From: Methylocella sp.
GTDB taxonomy: Bacteria > Pseudomonadota > Alphaproteobacteria > Rhizobiales > Beijerinckiaceae
DNA length: 64,000 nucleotides
Direction of reading: 5' to 3'
Assembly (NCBI GenBank): GCA_037200525.1
Contig: JBBCGG010000001.1
Location: forward strand, 3,774,501 to 3,838,500
Part shown: positions 18,751 to 27,956 of the stretch, piece after piece
Layout of the letters: each line of letters opens with the position of its first letter
Position numbering within the stretch: position 1 is the first letter of the stretch
Program-made: the position numbers and the translations under genes
Notes under the pieces: generated by a model
Database searches by the model: none
The model's input: only the letters and a program-made list of their open reading frames with translations
Told to the model about the DNA's origin: nothing

Positions 18751-19716
18751 TTGGGCACGATGCGGAACAATCTTGATGCGCGCGGCATCGGCGGCGTTGC
18801 TGGAGTCTGGTTCAAAGCATGCCTTGTCATTGTCGCGGCGACCGTCGCGTTGATCTTCGGCGGCGGCCAAGGCCATGCTCAGGCGATCGTCGCCAGCATC
18901 AATGGCGATCCGATCACGGATATCGACATCGACCAGCGGATGAAATTGCTCCGCGTTTTGCGCAAACCCGCAACGCGCGACGCGGCGATCGAAAGTCTGT
19001 TTACGGATCATCTCGAAAACCGCGAAACTTGGAAATTTGGCGTCGTCCCAAGAGACGAGGATATTACGCAGCAAATCATCAAGACTGCGGATGAAATGAA
19101 AATCCAGCCGCAAGCGCTGGTCGCCGCAATCCAAGGCGCTGGAGTGACGTCGGATCATTTCAAGGCGCATTTCCGCGCCGAGTTCGCCTTCGATCTTTTG
19201 GTGCAGGCCCTGAACAAAGGCGTTGAAGCGAGCGAAGAACAGGTCCGCGCGGAGATCGCCAAGCAGGGCGGCAAGGCCGCCGCCGGGACCGAATACACGG
19301 TGCGCCAGGTAATTTTCACATTGCCTAGCGCCGCAACGCCCGCCGCTATGATGGAGCGCGGGCGCGAAGCCGAGCAATTGCGCGGAAAGTTCACGAGTTG
19401 CGACACCGGCCTCCCCCTCGCCCGCGCCATCAATGACGTGACGGTGCGCGAACCTTTGACCAGGACCTCGCTCGAAATCAACGAAGGGCTTCGGCAACTG
19501 CTCGATAAAACGCCGGTCGGCCATCTGACGGCCCCGCAACGCTCGTCTTCGGGCCTCGAAATGATCGCCCTTTGCAATAAAGGCCCGGCCAAGGACGATA
19601 CCGCCGCGCGCACCGTGATTTCGCAAAAGCTGCTCGCGTCTCATATTGCCGAAGACAGGCAACGCCGCCTCAAGGAACTCCGCGACCGGGCGGTGGTTGT
19701 GAAGACCGGCTCCTGA
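18751..19716 (+). CDS. surA: SurA-type periplasmic chaperone / peptidyl-prolyl isomerase
   Basis: 321 residues: signal anchor (about 18-40), SurA N-terminal domain starting IVASINGDPITDIDIDQRMKLL, and one parvulin-like segment (TEYTVRQVIFTLP onward). It escorts outer-membrane proteins, including the neighbouring LptD. The frame opens at 18694, but AAGGAGG at 18736-18742 is eight bases before TTG 18751 and 17 before ATG 18760, so TTG is preferred. Shorter than the two-parvulin enterobacterial SurA, as is common in alphaproteobacteria. Follows lptD in the same operon. Confidence 0.87.
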   Translation: MGTMRNNLDARGIGGVAGVWFKACLVIVAATVALIFGGGQGHAQAIVASINGDPITDIDIDQRMKLLRVLRKPATRDAAIESLFTDHLENRETWKFGVVPRDEDITQQIIKTADEMKIQPQALVAAIQGAGVTSDHFKAHFRAEFAFDLLVQALNKGVEASEEQVRAEIAKQGGKAAAGTEYTVRQVIFTLPSAATPAAMMERGREAEQLRGKFTSCDTGLPLARAINDVTVREPLTRTSLEINEGLRQLLDKTPVGHLTAPQRSSSGLEMIALCNKGPAKDDTAARTVISQKLLASHIAEDRQRRLKELRDRAVVVKTGS

Positions 19717-19729
19717 TGGCGAGAGTTTG

Positions 19730-20779
19730 ATGGCGAAACGGGGCGGCTCGGTCGGCGCCAAAGAAGAGATTCTCCTCGCCTTGACCCGAGGCGATCCGTC
19801 CGGCGTTGGCCCCGAACTCGCGCTGAAAGCTTGGACTGCGACCCACGCGGATCCCGAGGCGCCGCCCTTCCTGATTGCCGCCGAGCCGGGGCATCTTGCG
19901 GCGCTGGCGCATCGCCTGCGGCTCGCCGTTCCGATTGAGCCGATCCACGCGGCATCGGAGGCGGCGGCCTTGTTTCGCCGCGCCCTGCCGGTTCTGGCAT
20001 CGCAGCATACCGTCGCAGGCGAGCCCGGCGCACCTGATCCGAGCGACGCCGCCGGCACGATCGCCTCAATCGAGTCCTGCGTAAAGCTCCTTCAAGCCGG
20101 CGAAGCCTCGGCGATCGTCACCAATCCGATCGCCAAAGAGGTTCTTTATCGGGCTGGCTTTCGACATCCGGGCCATACGGAATTTCTCGGCGAATTGGCT
20201 GGGCGTCTTTTTGGCCAAAAGGCCCAGGCCGTGATGCTGCTGTGGTCACCAGAACTTGCCGTCGTCCCGGCCACCATCCATGTTGCGCTCAGCGCTGTCC
20301 CCGCGCTTTTGACCCGCGCGCTTCTCGTCGAGACAGGGCTCATCGTCGCGCACGATTTCACCCAGCGCTTTGGCGTCGCACATCCGCGCCTCGCCTTCAC
20401 CGGCCTCAATCCCCACGCCGGCGAAGGCGGAGCCATGGGTCGCGAAGAGATCGACATCATCGCTCCCTCTCTCGCCGAGCTGGCGGCGGCCGGGGTCAAG
20501 GTCAGCGGGCCGCATCCGGCGGACACTTTATTCCACGCCGCTGCGCGCAAAAACTATGACGTTGCCATCGCGATGTATCACGATCAGGCGCTGATTCCAA
20601 TCAAGACCTTAGCTTTCGCCCATGCCGTCAACGTCACTTTGGGTCTGCCCTTCATTCGCACATCTCCCGATCACGGCACGGCTTTCGACATCGCCGGCAA
20701 AGGGATCGCAGACCCGACAAGCCTCATAGCTGCGCTAAATCTCGCCGGCCGGTTGGCGCGCCAATGCCCGGCCAGTTAG
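19730..20779 (+). CDS. pdxA: 4-hydroxythreonine-4-phosphate dehydrogenase
   Basis: 349 residues; oxidises 4-phosphohydroxy-L-threonine in pyridoxal phosphate synthesis. Family blocks seen in order: [50 protein letters not shown] and [14 protein letters not shown]. Metal-binding histidines are conserved in these blocks. GAGAG precedes the ATG at 19730; the TTG one codon before is less likely. The gene overlaps rsmA by 16 bases, in the classic surA-pdxA-rsmA order. Confidence 0.96.
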   Translation: MAKRGGSVGAKEEILLALTRGDPSGVGPELALKAWTATHADPEAPPFLIAAEPGHLAALAHRLRLAVPIEPIHAASEAAALFRRALPVLASQHTVAGEPGAPDPSDAAGTIASIESCVKLLQAGEASAIVTNPIAKEVLYRAGFRHPGHTEFLGELAGRLFGQKAQAVMLLWSPELAVVPATIHVALSAVPALLTRALLVETGLIVAHDFTQRFGVAHPRLAFTGLNPHAGEGGAMGREEIDIIAPSLAELAAAGVKVSGPHPADTLFHAAARKNYDVAIAMYHDQALIPIKTLAFAHAVNVTLGLPFIRTSPDHGTAFDIAGKGIADPTSLIAALNLAGRLARQCPAS

Positions 20780-21657
20780 ACGATCTGCCGCCCCTGCGCG
20801 AGGTCGTCGCCGCGCATGGTCTCGACGCAAAGAAAGCTCTGGGGCAGAATTTCCTCTTCGATCTCAATCTCACCGCCCGCATCGCGCGCGCCGCGGCGCC
20901 GCTCAGCGACGCCACAATCGTCGAGATCGGTCCTGGCCCCGGCGGATTGACGCGCGCGCTATTGGCGGAAGGCGCGAGAAAGATCATCGCCATCGAACGC
21001 GATGAGCGTTGCCTCGCGGCGCTTGCGGAGATCGCCGCGCGCTATCCCGGCCGCCTCGAGATCATAGCCGGCGACGCGCTCGACATCGATCTTGGCGCCC
21101 TCATCGGCGACGAGCGTCCGGCGCGGATTTGCGCCAACCTGCCCTATAACGTCGCCACCGCTTTGCTAACCCGCTGGGTCGAGAGCGAGCCCTGGCCGCC
21201 ATGGTTCGACCGCATGACGCTGATGTTTCAGCGGGAGGTGGCCGAGCGCATCGTCGCCAGCCCGGCGCAGCGCGCCGCATATGGTCGGCTTGCGGTCCTC
21301 TGCAATTGGCGTTGCGAAACGCGGATACTTTTCGACATTTCGCCGGCCGCCTTTACGCCGGCGCCCAAAGTCACCTCGACCTTGGTCGAACTGAAACCCC
21401 GTTCGGCGCCGCTGCCCTGCGAGGGGAAGCTCCTGTCGGAGGTAACGCAGGTGGCGTTTGGACAGAGGCGCAAAATGCTGCGCCAATCCCTGAAATCATT
21501 AGGCTCCGGCGACGTCGCGGCGCTTCTCGCTGAAGCCAAAATCGAGCCCACGGCGCGCGCCGAGGAAATCGATGTCGCCGGTTTTGCAGCTCTTGCGCGC
21601 GCGCTTCAGGCGCGGCGACCGACGGCGACGATTTCTGCGCGTCCGCCCCATGGATAG
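20764..21657 (+). CDS. rsmA: 16S rRNA (adenine1518/1519-N6)-dimethyltransferase
   Basis: 297 residues. Dimethylates two adjacent adenines in the 3' hairpin of 16S rRNA, a late small-subunit maturation step. SAM motif [15 protein letters not shown], catalytic [11 protein letters not shown] and the C-terminal [12 protein letters not shown] stretch are all present. The start overlaps the 3' end of pdxA. Loss of the gene is known to give kasugamycin resistance in other bacteria. Confidence 0.96.
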   Translation: MPGQLDDLPPLREVVAAHGLDAKKALGQNFLFDLNLTARIARAAAPLSDATIVEIGPGPGGLTRALLAEGARKIIAIERDERCLAALAEIAARYPGRLEIIAGDALDIDLGALIGDERPARICANLPYNVATALLTRWVESEPWPPWFDRMTLMFQREVAERIVASPAQRAAYGRLAVLCNWRCETRILFDISPAAFTPAPKVTSTLVELKPRSAPLPCEGKLLSEVTQVAFGQRRKMLRQSLKSLGSGDVAALLAEAKIEPTARAEEIDVAGFAALARALQARRPTATISARPPHG

Positions 21658-21678
21658 CGTCCCCATCAACTTACGCGA

Positions 21679-22575
21679 TTACGTCTTGGTCTTGCCGGCC
21701 TCGGGCGATGGATCGCGGAGCTGCGGCGCAACCTGTCCGTAATTCAAGCCGGCGACGAGCGCGACGCCGCCAACGACATTGCCAATGAATGTGGGCAGAA
21801 AGAATCGCATGGCATAATCCGACCAAGACGCTTCCCCCGTTTCGACGGCGTAAAAGGCATCGACTGATCCGGCGATGAGATGCGACAGACCCGCGATCGA
21901 CACCACATAAGTTATGATGATGATAATAAATGGCCTCGCCGACCCAACGGCAGGCAGAATCCACACCATCAACGCGATCAGCCAGCCGGCGAAGACGGAC
22001 CTTATGAACGTCGCGCCAAAGAAACCCCGAAAAACCTGGGCGCCGATGTCTGAAAAGGCCTTTTCAACCCCTGTCTCGAACACCGAAGAGTGGGCCAGAA
22101 CAAAAGCGAAGGTCCAAGTGGCGGCAATATTCGCCAACAGCACCAGCGACCAGAGCCGCAGCACTCTTGCTAAAGTTTGACCATTTCTATTGTGCAGCAA
22201 GGGTAGGATCGGAGTCAGCGTATTTTCGGTGAACAGCTGCTGCCGACCGAGCACGACAATCAAAAAGCCGACTGTATAACCAAACGACGCGATCAAGGGC
22301 CGCCATGGCGCATCCGGCAGGTTCGCTTGCAAAACGCCCTGCACGACCAAAGAGAAGCCCATGGAAAGGCCTGCCGCAAATCCCGACAGCAACAGCGCCA
22401 ATACGGTGCGCTTGAGTTCGCTTTCGCCCTCCGCACGAATTGTTTCGTGAATAAGCGCTGCATTGGCGTGGCTCTGTTCATTGATGGCGGCTCTCTCGGC
22501 ATGGGAGAGCTCCTTCAGCCCCGCCGCTGGGCTGAGGCTGTTTCTTTCGTTCTGATCGGACGCTTTCTCTTTCAT
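21679..22575 (-). CDS. Formate/nitrite transporter (FNT) family channel
   Basis: 298-residue inner-membrane protein with about six hydrophobic segments after a ~60-residue charged N-terminal tail, as in YfdC-like members of the FNT family. Glycine-rich FAAGLSMGFSLVVQG and the pseudo-repeat NVVGGVALVAGLNYG fit the FNT fold. ATG 22575 is favoured over a TTG at 22626. The long soluble tail separates it from true FocA/NirC, so formate transport is possible but unproven. It stands alone, convergent with rsmA. Confidence 0.82.
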   Translation of the reverse strand: MKEKASDQNERNSLSPAAGLKELSHAERAAINEQSHANAALIHETIRAEGESELKRTVLALLLSGFAAGLSMGFSLVVQGVLQANLPDAPWRPLIASFGYTVGFLIVVLGRQQLFTENTLTPILPLLHNRNGQTLARVLRLWSLVLLANIAATWTFAFVLAHSSVFETGVEKAFSDIGAQVFRGFFGATFIRSVFAGWLIALMVWILPAVGSARPFIIIIITYVVSIAGLSHLIAGSVDAFYAVETGEASWSDYAMRFFLPTFIGNVVGGVALVAGLNYGQVAPQLRDPSPEAGKTKT

Positions 22576-22653
22576 TAGGGCCCCGGCGCTGCTTTGACGA
22601 ACATGCCATCGCGCGATCCGTTCCAATGTGTTCGAAGCTTGAGCGCCTCGGCT

Positions 22654-23478
22654 TTAATTCTGCGCGGGCCGCACCCTCTTTACGAAAAGGCTGACGATGA
22701 CCGCATGGGCGACATGTTCCGCCATGCATTGGTAGCCGAGATCGTTCAGATGGAAATTGTCGCGTGACATCAACTGCAAGTTCGCCCGCGTCTGAGCGAT
22801 AAACTGCATGGCGTCGTAGCGGCTGACATAGAGAATATTTTCCTGCGCCGCGATCGTCTTCAACGTTTCGCGTATCGCCGCGTAATTTGCATCGCGGGCG
22901 AGGCGCGGCGTGTATTGCAGCCCAACGAGAACAACATCAATTCCATTGTCCTTCAGCCAGCGAATCGTCGACTCGACGGTCGCTTCAAAATCATTTGGCG
23001 GAACGCGGGCGAGCGCGTCATTGGTTCCAAGTTGCCACAGCACCAGATCGGGCTTTTGCAGGGCGACTTCGCTTCGGATGCGCTCGGCCGTGTTCTCGGC
23101 GACCTCGCCCGGGATCCCTCGATTAGTAATCTGGAAGTCGACCCCTTTGAGCGCATGTTCGAGGATCGCCTCCAATTGGGAGGGGTAGCTTTTGCCGATG
23201 CCCGAGGCTCCGATCCCTTCGGTGGAGGAAGAGCCGATCGCGAGGATGCGCACCACCTGGCGCTTTTGCAGCACGGCGGCGACATTGGGGAGCGTCGCGG
23301 GAGCTGCGATATCGATCGCCGGCACATCGCAGGACGGGCTGAGCGGCGGCGCCGTAATTGGACGCGCGGCGCTGTCCTCGGCGTGAAGATTCAAGATGGC
23401 GCAATAGCCGAAGACGAGGGCGAGCGCGACTCGTTGGCCGAGGCTGCCCGCGTTCTTTCGCGCCATTCGGATGCCCAT
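22654..23478 (-). CDS. Secreted SGNH/GDSL hydrolase
   Basis: 274 residues with an N-terminal signal segment (about 14-32, LGQRVALALVFGYCAI). The four SGNH blocks are visible: GSSSTEG (nucleophile Ser), NRGIPGE (Gly), LGTND (Asn) and DNFHLND (catalytic Asp/His). Probably a periplasmic esterase acting on an acylated glycan. Its first 88 bases overlap the end of the OpgC-like gene in another frame, so the two are likely co-expressed, and an acyl transfer/removal pairing is inferred. Confidence 0.85.
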   Translation of the reverse strand: MGIRMARKNAGSLGQRVALALVFGYCAILNLHAEDSAARPITAPPLSPSCDVPAIDIAAPATLPNVAAVLQKRQVVRILAIGSSSTEGIGASGIGKSYPSQLEAILEHALKGVDFQITNRGIPGEVAENTAERIRSEVALQKPDLVLWQLGTNDALARVPPNDFEATVESTIRWLKDNGIDVVLVGLQYTPRLARDANYAAIRETLKTIAAQENILYVSRYDAMQFIAQTRANLQLMSRDNFHLNDLGYQCMAEHVAHAVIVSLFVKRVRPAQN

Positions 23479-24521
23479 GCGACAAGACCCATTATCGAGA
23501 CGCCCAAGATAACGATGATTGCGTCGGTTGCAACGCGCCCGCCGTAAACGAAGCGGAAGATCTGACCGGCGAGGCTGAGCAGGGACGCGGCGCAGAAGAC
23601 ATTCAACGAATTACGCCCGAGCATGGACAAAAAAATCGAGGGGCGCGGCAGCCATAGACTGATCATAGCGAAGGAGCCCGCAAAAAGCGCCGTCAAGGCC
23701 AGGCTGTGGATGAGTCGGGCCGGAGACAGGAACGTTTTGTCGAACATGAACAGAAGCTTTGGGGCGGGCACGGCGATCGGATCAGGCGAGAACCCGGTCA
23801 TCGCCGCGGCGCCTCCAAGCAGGATGACGGGGATCGCGAGAAGCCGCAGCAGCTTGCGATGCCGCCGCGCCAAAGCTCCCAGACCGTCTTCCCCAGCAAG
23901 GACAAAACCCAGCACATAGATGACCTGCCAGGAGAACGGATTGAAGAACCAGGTTCCCTCAACTGGCCAGGTCGGCAAATTCACGCCGAATACAAGGACG
24001 AAAAGATAGATCGCGAACGAGATGGCCAGCAGAAGCCAGCTCCCGAGGCGCTGCGTCAGGGCGACCAGCGGGGCGGCGAACATCAGCACGACATAAAGCG
24101 GCAGGATATTGAAATAGCCGAGCTGATGCGTCAGCAGCACGAGACCGATGTGAGCCCTGACAGGATCGGCGAAGACCGCGGAGGCATTGTGCCAGTCAAG
24201 CAGAAACGGGGCGTCGAAAAAGAGCGAGGAGGCCGCCAGAAGCGCAATGGCGATCTCGGTGATGACGGTCTGCGCGATATAAACATTTAGCGCGCGCCCT
24301 TCGATCCGCAGAACCAGCAAACCTGCGGACAGCCCGGCCGCCGGACCATCGACCAATTTGCGCAAGGCCCAACCGGCGAGAAACACAAAGAGTTCGGCGG
24401 AGTCCGAAAGCGAGATGTTGCGGTAGGTGAACCGCTCGAAATAAAGCCCCGGAATATGATTGAAGAAGATCGTGAGGAGAGCGAAGCCGCGCCAGAAGTC
24501 GATTTCGTTTGGTGAGCGCAT
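23391..24521 (-). CDS. OpgC-like membrane acyltransferase
   Basis: 376-residue polytopic protein with about ten hydrophobic segments, resembling OpgC (succinyl transfer to periplasmic glucans). Signature N-terminus: EIDFWRGFALLTIFFNHIPG, with the conserved R and H of this acyltransferase superfamily, then LSDSAELFVFLAGW. The C-terminal ~30 residues are hydrophilic and overlap the SGNH hydrolase gene. Substrate inferred only from the family. It could instead acylate another exported glycan. Confidence 0.82.
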   Translation of the reverse strand: MRSPNEIDFWRGFALLTIFFNHIPGLYFERFTYRNISLSDSAELFVFLAGWALRKLVDGPAAGLSAGLLVLRIEGRALNVYIAQTVITEIAIALLAASSLFFDAPFLLDWHNASAVFADPVRAHIGLVLLTHQLGYFNILPLYVVLMFAAPLVALTQRLGSWLLLAISFAIYLFVLVFGVNLPTWPVEGTWFFNPFSWQVIYVLGFVLAGEDGLGALARRHRKLLRLLAIPVILLGGAAAMTGFSPDPIAVPAPKLLFMFDKTFLSPARLIHSLALTALFAGSFAMISLWLPRPSIFLSMLGRNSLNVFCAASLLSLAGQIFRFVYGGRVATDAIIVILGVSIMGLVAWASEWRERTRAASANESRSPSSSAIAPS

Positions 24522-24636
24522 GCTGCTTCCCGAAACTGACGTTCATGGCGGCCCGATCGCTTAAGCGGGACTGAGAATTTGCCTTCTCCCCCCGTCTCGG
24601 CAAGCCCCAAGCTAAATTAGCAAGCCACGCGCCAAA

Positions 24637-26253
24637 TTAGAGGGCAGCCGGATCGAAAGCTTCGAAAAGAGCCCGCAGCACCGGCGGCAGGTTTTCCGGA
24701 ATATCCTCCGCCACCAATCCAGGACCAAACTCGCGGGCGGCGGCGCCATGCAGCCAGACCGCCGCTGAGGCGGCCTCAAACGGCGGCATGGCTTGGGCGC
24801 AGAGGCCTGCGATCATGCCGGCCAGCACATCGCCTGAACCTGCTGTGGCAAGCCAGGGCGGCGACGTCTCGTCAATGGTTGCGCGGCCCTGAGGTTCTGC
24901 GACAACGGTATCTGGCCCCTTCAAGAGAACGACGGCGCCGCTCAAGGCCGCAGCCGCGCGGGTCCGCTCGAGTTTTGAGGCGGAGCGCAAGCCATGAAAC
25001 GACGCATGCAGAACCTCAGCGTTTGGCTCCAGTTCCCTCCATTCATCTTCGTGATCGGCAGTCAAATCGCCAAACAGCCGGGCGAATTCTCCGTCATGGG
25101 GCGTCATGATGACGGGGGCGTGGGAGACCTTGATAGCTTGCGCAAGGCCGAAGGCGCGCCCGGCAAAACTGGAGAGGGCGTCAGCGTCAAGGATGACCGC
25201 GCGGGGATCTGCCGCCTCCGCGCCAATCCGAAGCGCCGTCAGAGCCATCTTCCTCGTCGCTTCTCCGACGCCAAGACCTGGGCCGATGACGAGCGCATTT
25301 TTGCGGCGATCTTTCAAAATGGCGGCAAGCTCATCCGGTCCATCGCAAATTGCGGTCATAATGGCGGTTAGCGCCGCCGCATGGACCGCGAGCGCCTCCT
25401 TTGGAGTCGCCACGGTGACAAGGCCCGCCCCAGCGCGCAAGGCGCCTCGCGCTGCAAGCCGGGCGGCGCCGGTATGCGCCAGGCCGCCCGAGAGGACGAC
25501 GGCGTGGCCGCGCGAATATTTGTGGCCGTCAACGCGCGGAATCGGGAAAAGACGGCCCCAGGCGCCCGGCTCATTGGCCAGGGCTTTCGGCTTGATGACC
25601 TCGAGCGCTGCATCCGCTATGCCAATATCGGCGACGACCGTTTCGCCGCAATGGACGCGCCCCGGCAGCAGCAGATGGCCCGGCTTTCGGCGAAAGAAAG
25701 TGATTGTGCACCGCGCCCGGACGGCAACTCCGCGAACCTGCCCGCTGGATCCGTCGATTCCAGAAGGAACGTCGATCGCGAGGATGGGTTTTCTTCGCGT
25801 CTTCGACCATTCATTGAGGCGCGTGACCGTCGCGCTGGCGAGGCCATCGAGATCGCGGGCGAGTCCCGCGCCAAACAGCGCGTCAATGGCCAGATCAGCG
25901 GCTTCCAGATCGAGGGCGTCGATCGGCAAAATATCGCCGTCCCAGGCTTTGGCGGCCGAAGCCGCATCGCCGCGCAAGCTCTCGGCCTCGCCAAGCAATC
26001 CGAGCGTGATCGAAAAGCCCTTCGCCTTCAGAAGGCGCGCTGCGACAAAACCATCGCCGCCATTATTGCCGGGCCCACATAGGACCGCGACGCGCCCCTG
26101 CGGGGGGGCTAGCGACGCTGCCTCGCGGGCGACCGCCGCGCCCGCGTGCTCCATTAGGAAAGATCCCGGCGCGCCGGCGGCGATGGTCAGCCTGTCGGCT
26201 TCGGCCATTTCCGCATTTGTCAAAAGTTCGGAGTGGGAGGACGCTAGCGACAT
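24637..26253 (-). CDS. nnr: Bifunctional NAD(P)H-hydrate epimerase / ADP-dependent dehydratase
   Basis: 538 residues joining two repair activities. The N-terminal YjeF_N epimerase half (1-~220) has LCGPGNNGGDGFVAARLL and IDVPSGIDGSSG. The C-terminal ribokinase-like dehydratase half has GGLAHTGAARLAARGALRAGAGLV, VIGPGLG, TPHDGEFARLF and the catalytic ATAGSGDVLAGMIAG. It converts damaged NADHX/NADPHX back to the active cofactor. Divergent from hspQ over 156 bases. Full length and intact. Confidence 0.95.
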   Translation of the reverse strand: MSLASSHSELLTNAEMAEADRLTIAAGAPGSFLMEHAGAAVAREAASLAPPQGRVAVLCGPGNNGGDGFVAARLLKAKGFSITLGLLGEAESLRGDAASAAKAWDGDILPIDALDLEAADLAIDALFGAGLARDLDGLASATVTRLNEWSKTRRKPILAIDVPSGIDGSSGQVRGVAVRARCTITFFRRKPGHLLLPGRVHCGETVVADIGIADAALEVIKPKALANEPGAWGRLFPIPRVDGHKYSRGHAVVLSGGLAHTGAARLAARGALRAGAGLVTVATPKEALAVHAAALTAIMTAICDGPDELAAILKDRRKNALVIGPGLGVGEATRKMALTALRIGAEAADPRAVILDADALSSFAGRAFGLAQAIKVSHAPVIMTPHDGEFARLFGDLTADHEDEWRELEPNAEVLHASFHGLRSASKLERTRAAAALSGAVVLLKGPDTVVAEPQGRATIDETSPPWLATAGSGDVLAGMIAGLCAQAMPPFEAASAAVWLHGAAAREFGPGLVAEDIPENLPPVLRALFEAFDPAAL

Positions 26254-26409
26254 TGGTGAGGACCGTCCTGTTTTTTGCCGGCATCGTCAAAGTTGACCTC
26301 GTCCGCGGCAGAAGCTACCCATATAAGATTCGGAAGGTCCGTCGTTACCACCGGTGTCCATCGTCCGTATTTCCTTTCAAGCCGCGGGATCGACGGTAGG
26401 CTGCGCTTT

Positions 26410-26739
26410 ATGAAACCCCTTATAGCGAAGTTCGGCATAGGCCAGGTCGTCAAGCACCGGAAATATCTGTTCCGGGGAGTTATTTACGACGTCGATCCGG
26501 TGTTTTCGAACACGGAGGAGTGGTGGCAATCGATCCCCGAAGAGGTTCGCCCCCGCAAGGATCAGCCGTTTTATCATCTCTTCGCTGAAAACGCCGAAAC
26601 TGAATATGTCGCCTATGTTTCGGAGCAAAATCTTCTGCCCGACACATCCGGCGATCCGGTCCGCCATCCCCAGGTCGAAGAAATGTTCGTTCGCGCTCAG
26701 GGCGGCGGCTATCAGATCAAGCCCGCCCGGCAGAACTAA
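26410..26739 (+). CDS. hspQ: Heat shock protein HspQ
   Basis: 109 residues matching the HspQ/YccV hemimethylated-DNA-binding family: KFGIGQVVKHRKYLFRGVIYDVDP, then EEWW and QPFYHLFAENAETEYVAYVSEQNL. In E. coli HspQ modulates Lon and the stability of mutant DnaA. A longer frame opens at 26275 but the ATG at 26410 gives the family start. A CCCATATA box at 26318-26325 resembles a heat-shock -10 element; a GTTGAC 20 bases before it is too distant to be convincing. Confidence 0.92.
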   Translation: MKPLIAKFGIGQVVKHRKYLFRGVIYDVDPVFSNTEEWWQSIPEEVRPRKDQPFYHLFAENAETEYVAYVSEQNLLPDTSGDPVRHPQVEEMFVRAQGGGYQIKPARQN

Positions 26740-26778
26740 AGCGCGACCAGCAAAAGCCGCTGCCTGGAGCTGCGCGTT

Positions 26779-27483
26779 TCAGCGCAGATTTGCGCGGCCC
26801 TGAATTTCGAGCGTGACGAGCCGCGCGAGCAAGGTCGCGGGATAAAGCTGCCCGATAATGCCTTCAACATTGCAGAGCGCGCGCGCCATCGGATGCACCG
26901 GGACGATATCACCATAGCCGATTGAAGTCAGGGTCACGAAGCTGAAATAGATCAGATTGCTCGAGAGCGCTGGATCCTTGGCTATGGTCAGGCCCGAAAA
27001 GCCTTGGGGGGCCAGCAAGCCAACGAAAGTGAAGAACCCCGCGAAAGCCAGCCCGATGGTCAGATACAGCAGAACGGCGCCATTGATGCGGTGATAGGTC
27101 ACTCGACCAGGTGCAAAAACCGCTCCGGCGACCACCCAGATCAACGCGAGTTCGATCAGCAGCCAACCGCTAGCCTCAAGATATAGATCGAAATTTGATT
27201 CGACGCGGACGCGCCCCACAATGGAGGCGACAACCAAGCTAACCCCGATCGATATGACGATTACTAAAGTGAGCTGTCTCGACTGCACAAGGATGCAGGC
27301 CGCCAGCAAAATCACGAGGAAGAATCCGTAACCATGGACTGATATTGTCCCCGCCGCGTGGAGGGGAATGATGACGAAAATCAGAACGATCAACAGCCCG
27401 GTCAGCGCCGTGAGAAACGGATCCCGCATCTCGTCGCGGGCGCGGGCAAGTCGCATTTTGGCGTCGTGATCGAGTCTGGGCAT
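26779..27483 (-). CDS. Two-pore-helix K+ channel family protein
   Basis: 234 residues with about six hydrophobic stretches and one pore loop carrying the potassium selectivity filter TLTSIGYGD near residue 190. After the filter comes the inner helix with GQLYPATLLARLV. Inferred to form a tetrameric ion channel without a visible ligand-binding domain. ATG 27483 is chosen over the preceding TTG. It converges with hspQ, 39 bases apart. Confidence 0.87.
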   Translation of the reverse strand: MPRLDHDAKMRLARARDEMRDPFLTALTGLLIVLIFVIIPLHAAGTISVHGYGFFLVILLAACILVQSRQLTLVIVISIGVSLVVASIVGRVRVESNFDLYLEASGWLLIELALIWVVAGAVFAPGRVTYHRINGAVLLYLTIGLAFAGFFTFVGLLAPQGFSGLTIAKDPALSSNLIYFSFVTLTSIGYGDIVPVHPMARALCNVEGIIGQLYPATLLARLVTLEIQGRANLR

Positions 27484-27956
27484 CAAAAGACCAATCCAAC
27501 TTCAATCCGGGAAACCTTAACGCAAGTTCGAAGCGGGATCATGCATGAAACAACGAAGGTCGGGGCTGATTGCTTCAGAGCGGGGCTTTGGCCCGCGGCG
27601 TCGGACGAGGGTTCGCGCTCAGGAAAGCCGTTCCGCCTCGCGCCGCAGCGCAATTTTGAGCGCGCCGGCTGAAGATGTGGGGGAGTTTAGACCGTCGAGA
27701 ACAAGATCGTCGTCGGTTGCGCGTTGCGGCGACAGCCGCCATTTTGATGAGCAGCCTTGTCATTTCACCGGTTATCGGCGCACGCGACGAATAGATTGCG
27801 CTCGCCGGCCGGGTCTCGTCGAGGGCATTGCCACTCTATATCCGCAAAGGTATCCTGCCGGGCGATCCGCTATCACGCGCGCGTGTCTTTGAGGCGCAAG
27901 TATGTGCTGTTATATGACGCAGAGAATAGCTGTTATAAGGCAAGGACGACTTCAGA
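27484..27956. other. Intergenic region with a possible gene remnant
   Basis: 473 bases without a convincing gene. On the minus strand 27619-27759 is open and reads DDDLVLDGLNSPTSSAGALK then IALRREAERLS before a stop. This looks like the C-terminus of a real protein, but no ATG, GTG or TTG stands between it and the upstream in-frame stop. It may be a decayed or frameshifted small gene. The right end carries the leader of the next gene. Confidence 0.3.

Noticed and set aside
26292-26325. Heat-shock sigma promoter for hspQ
   Set aside because: The CCCATATA box fits, but the GTTGAC element is 20 bases away, longer than the accepted spacer.
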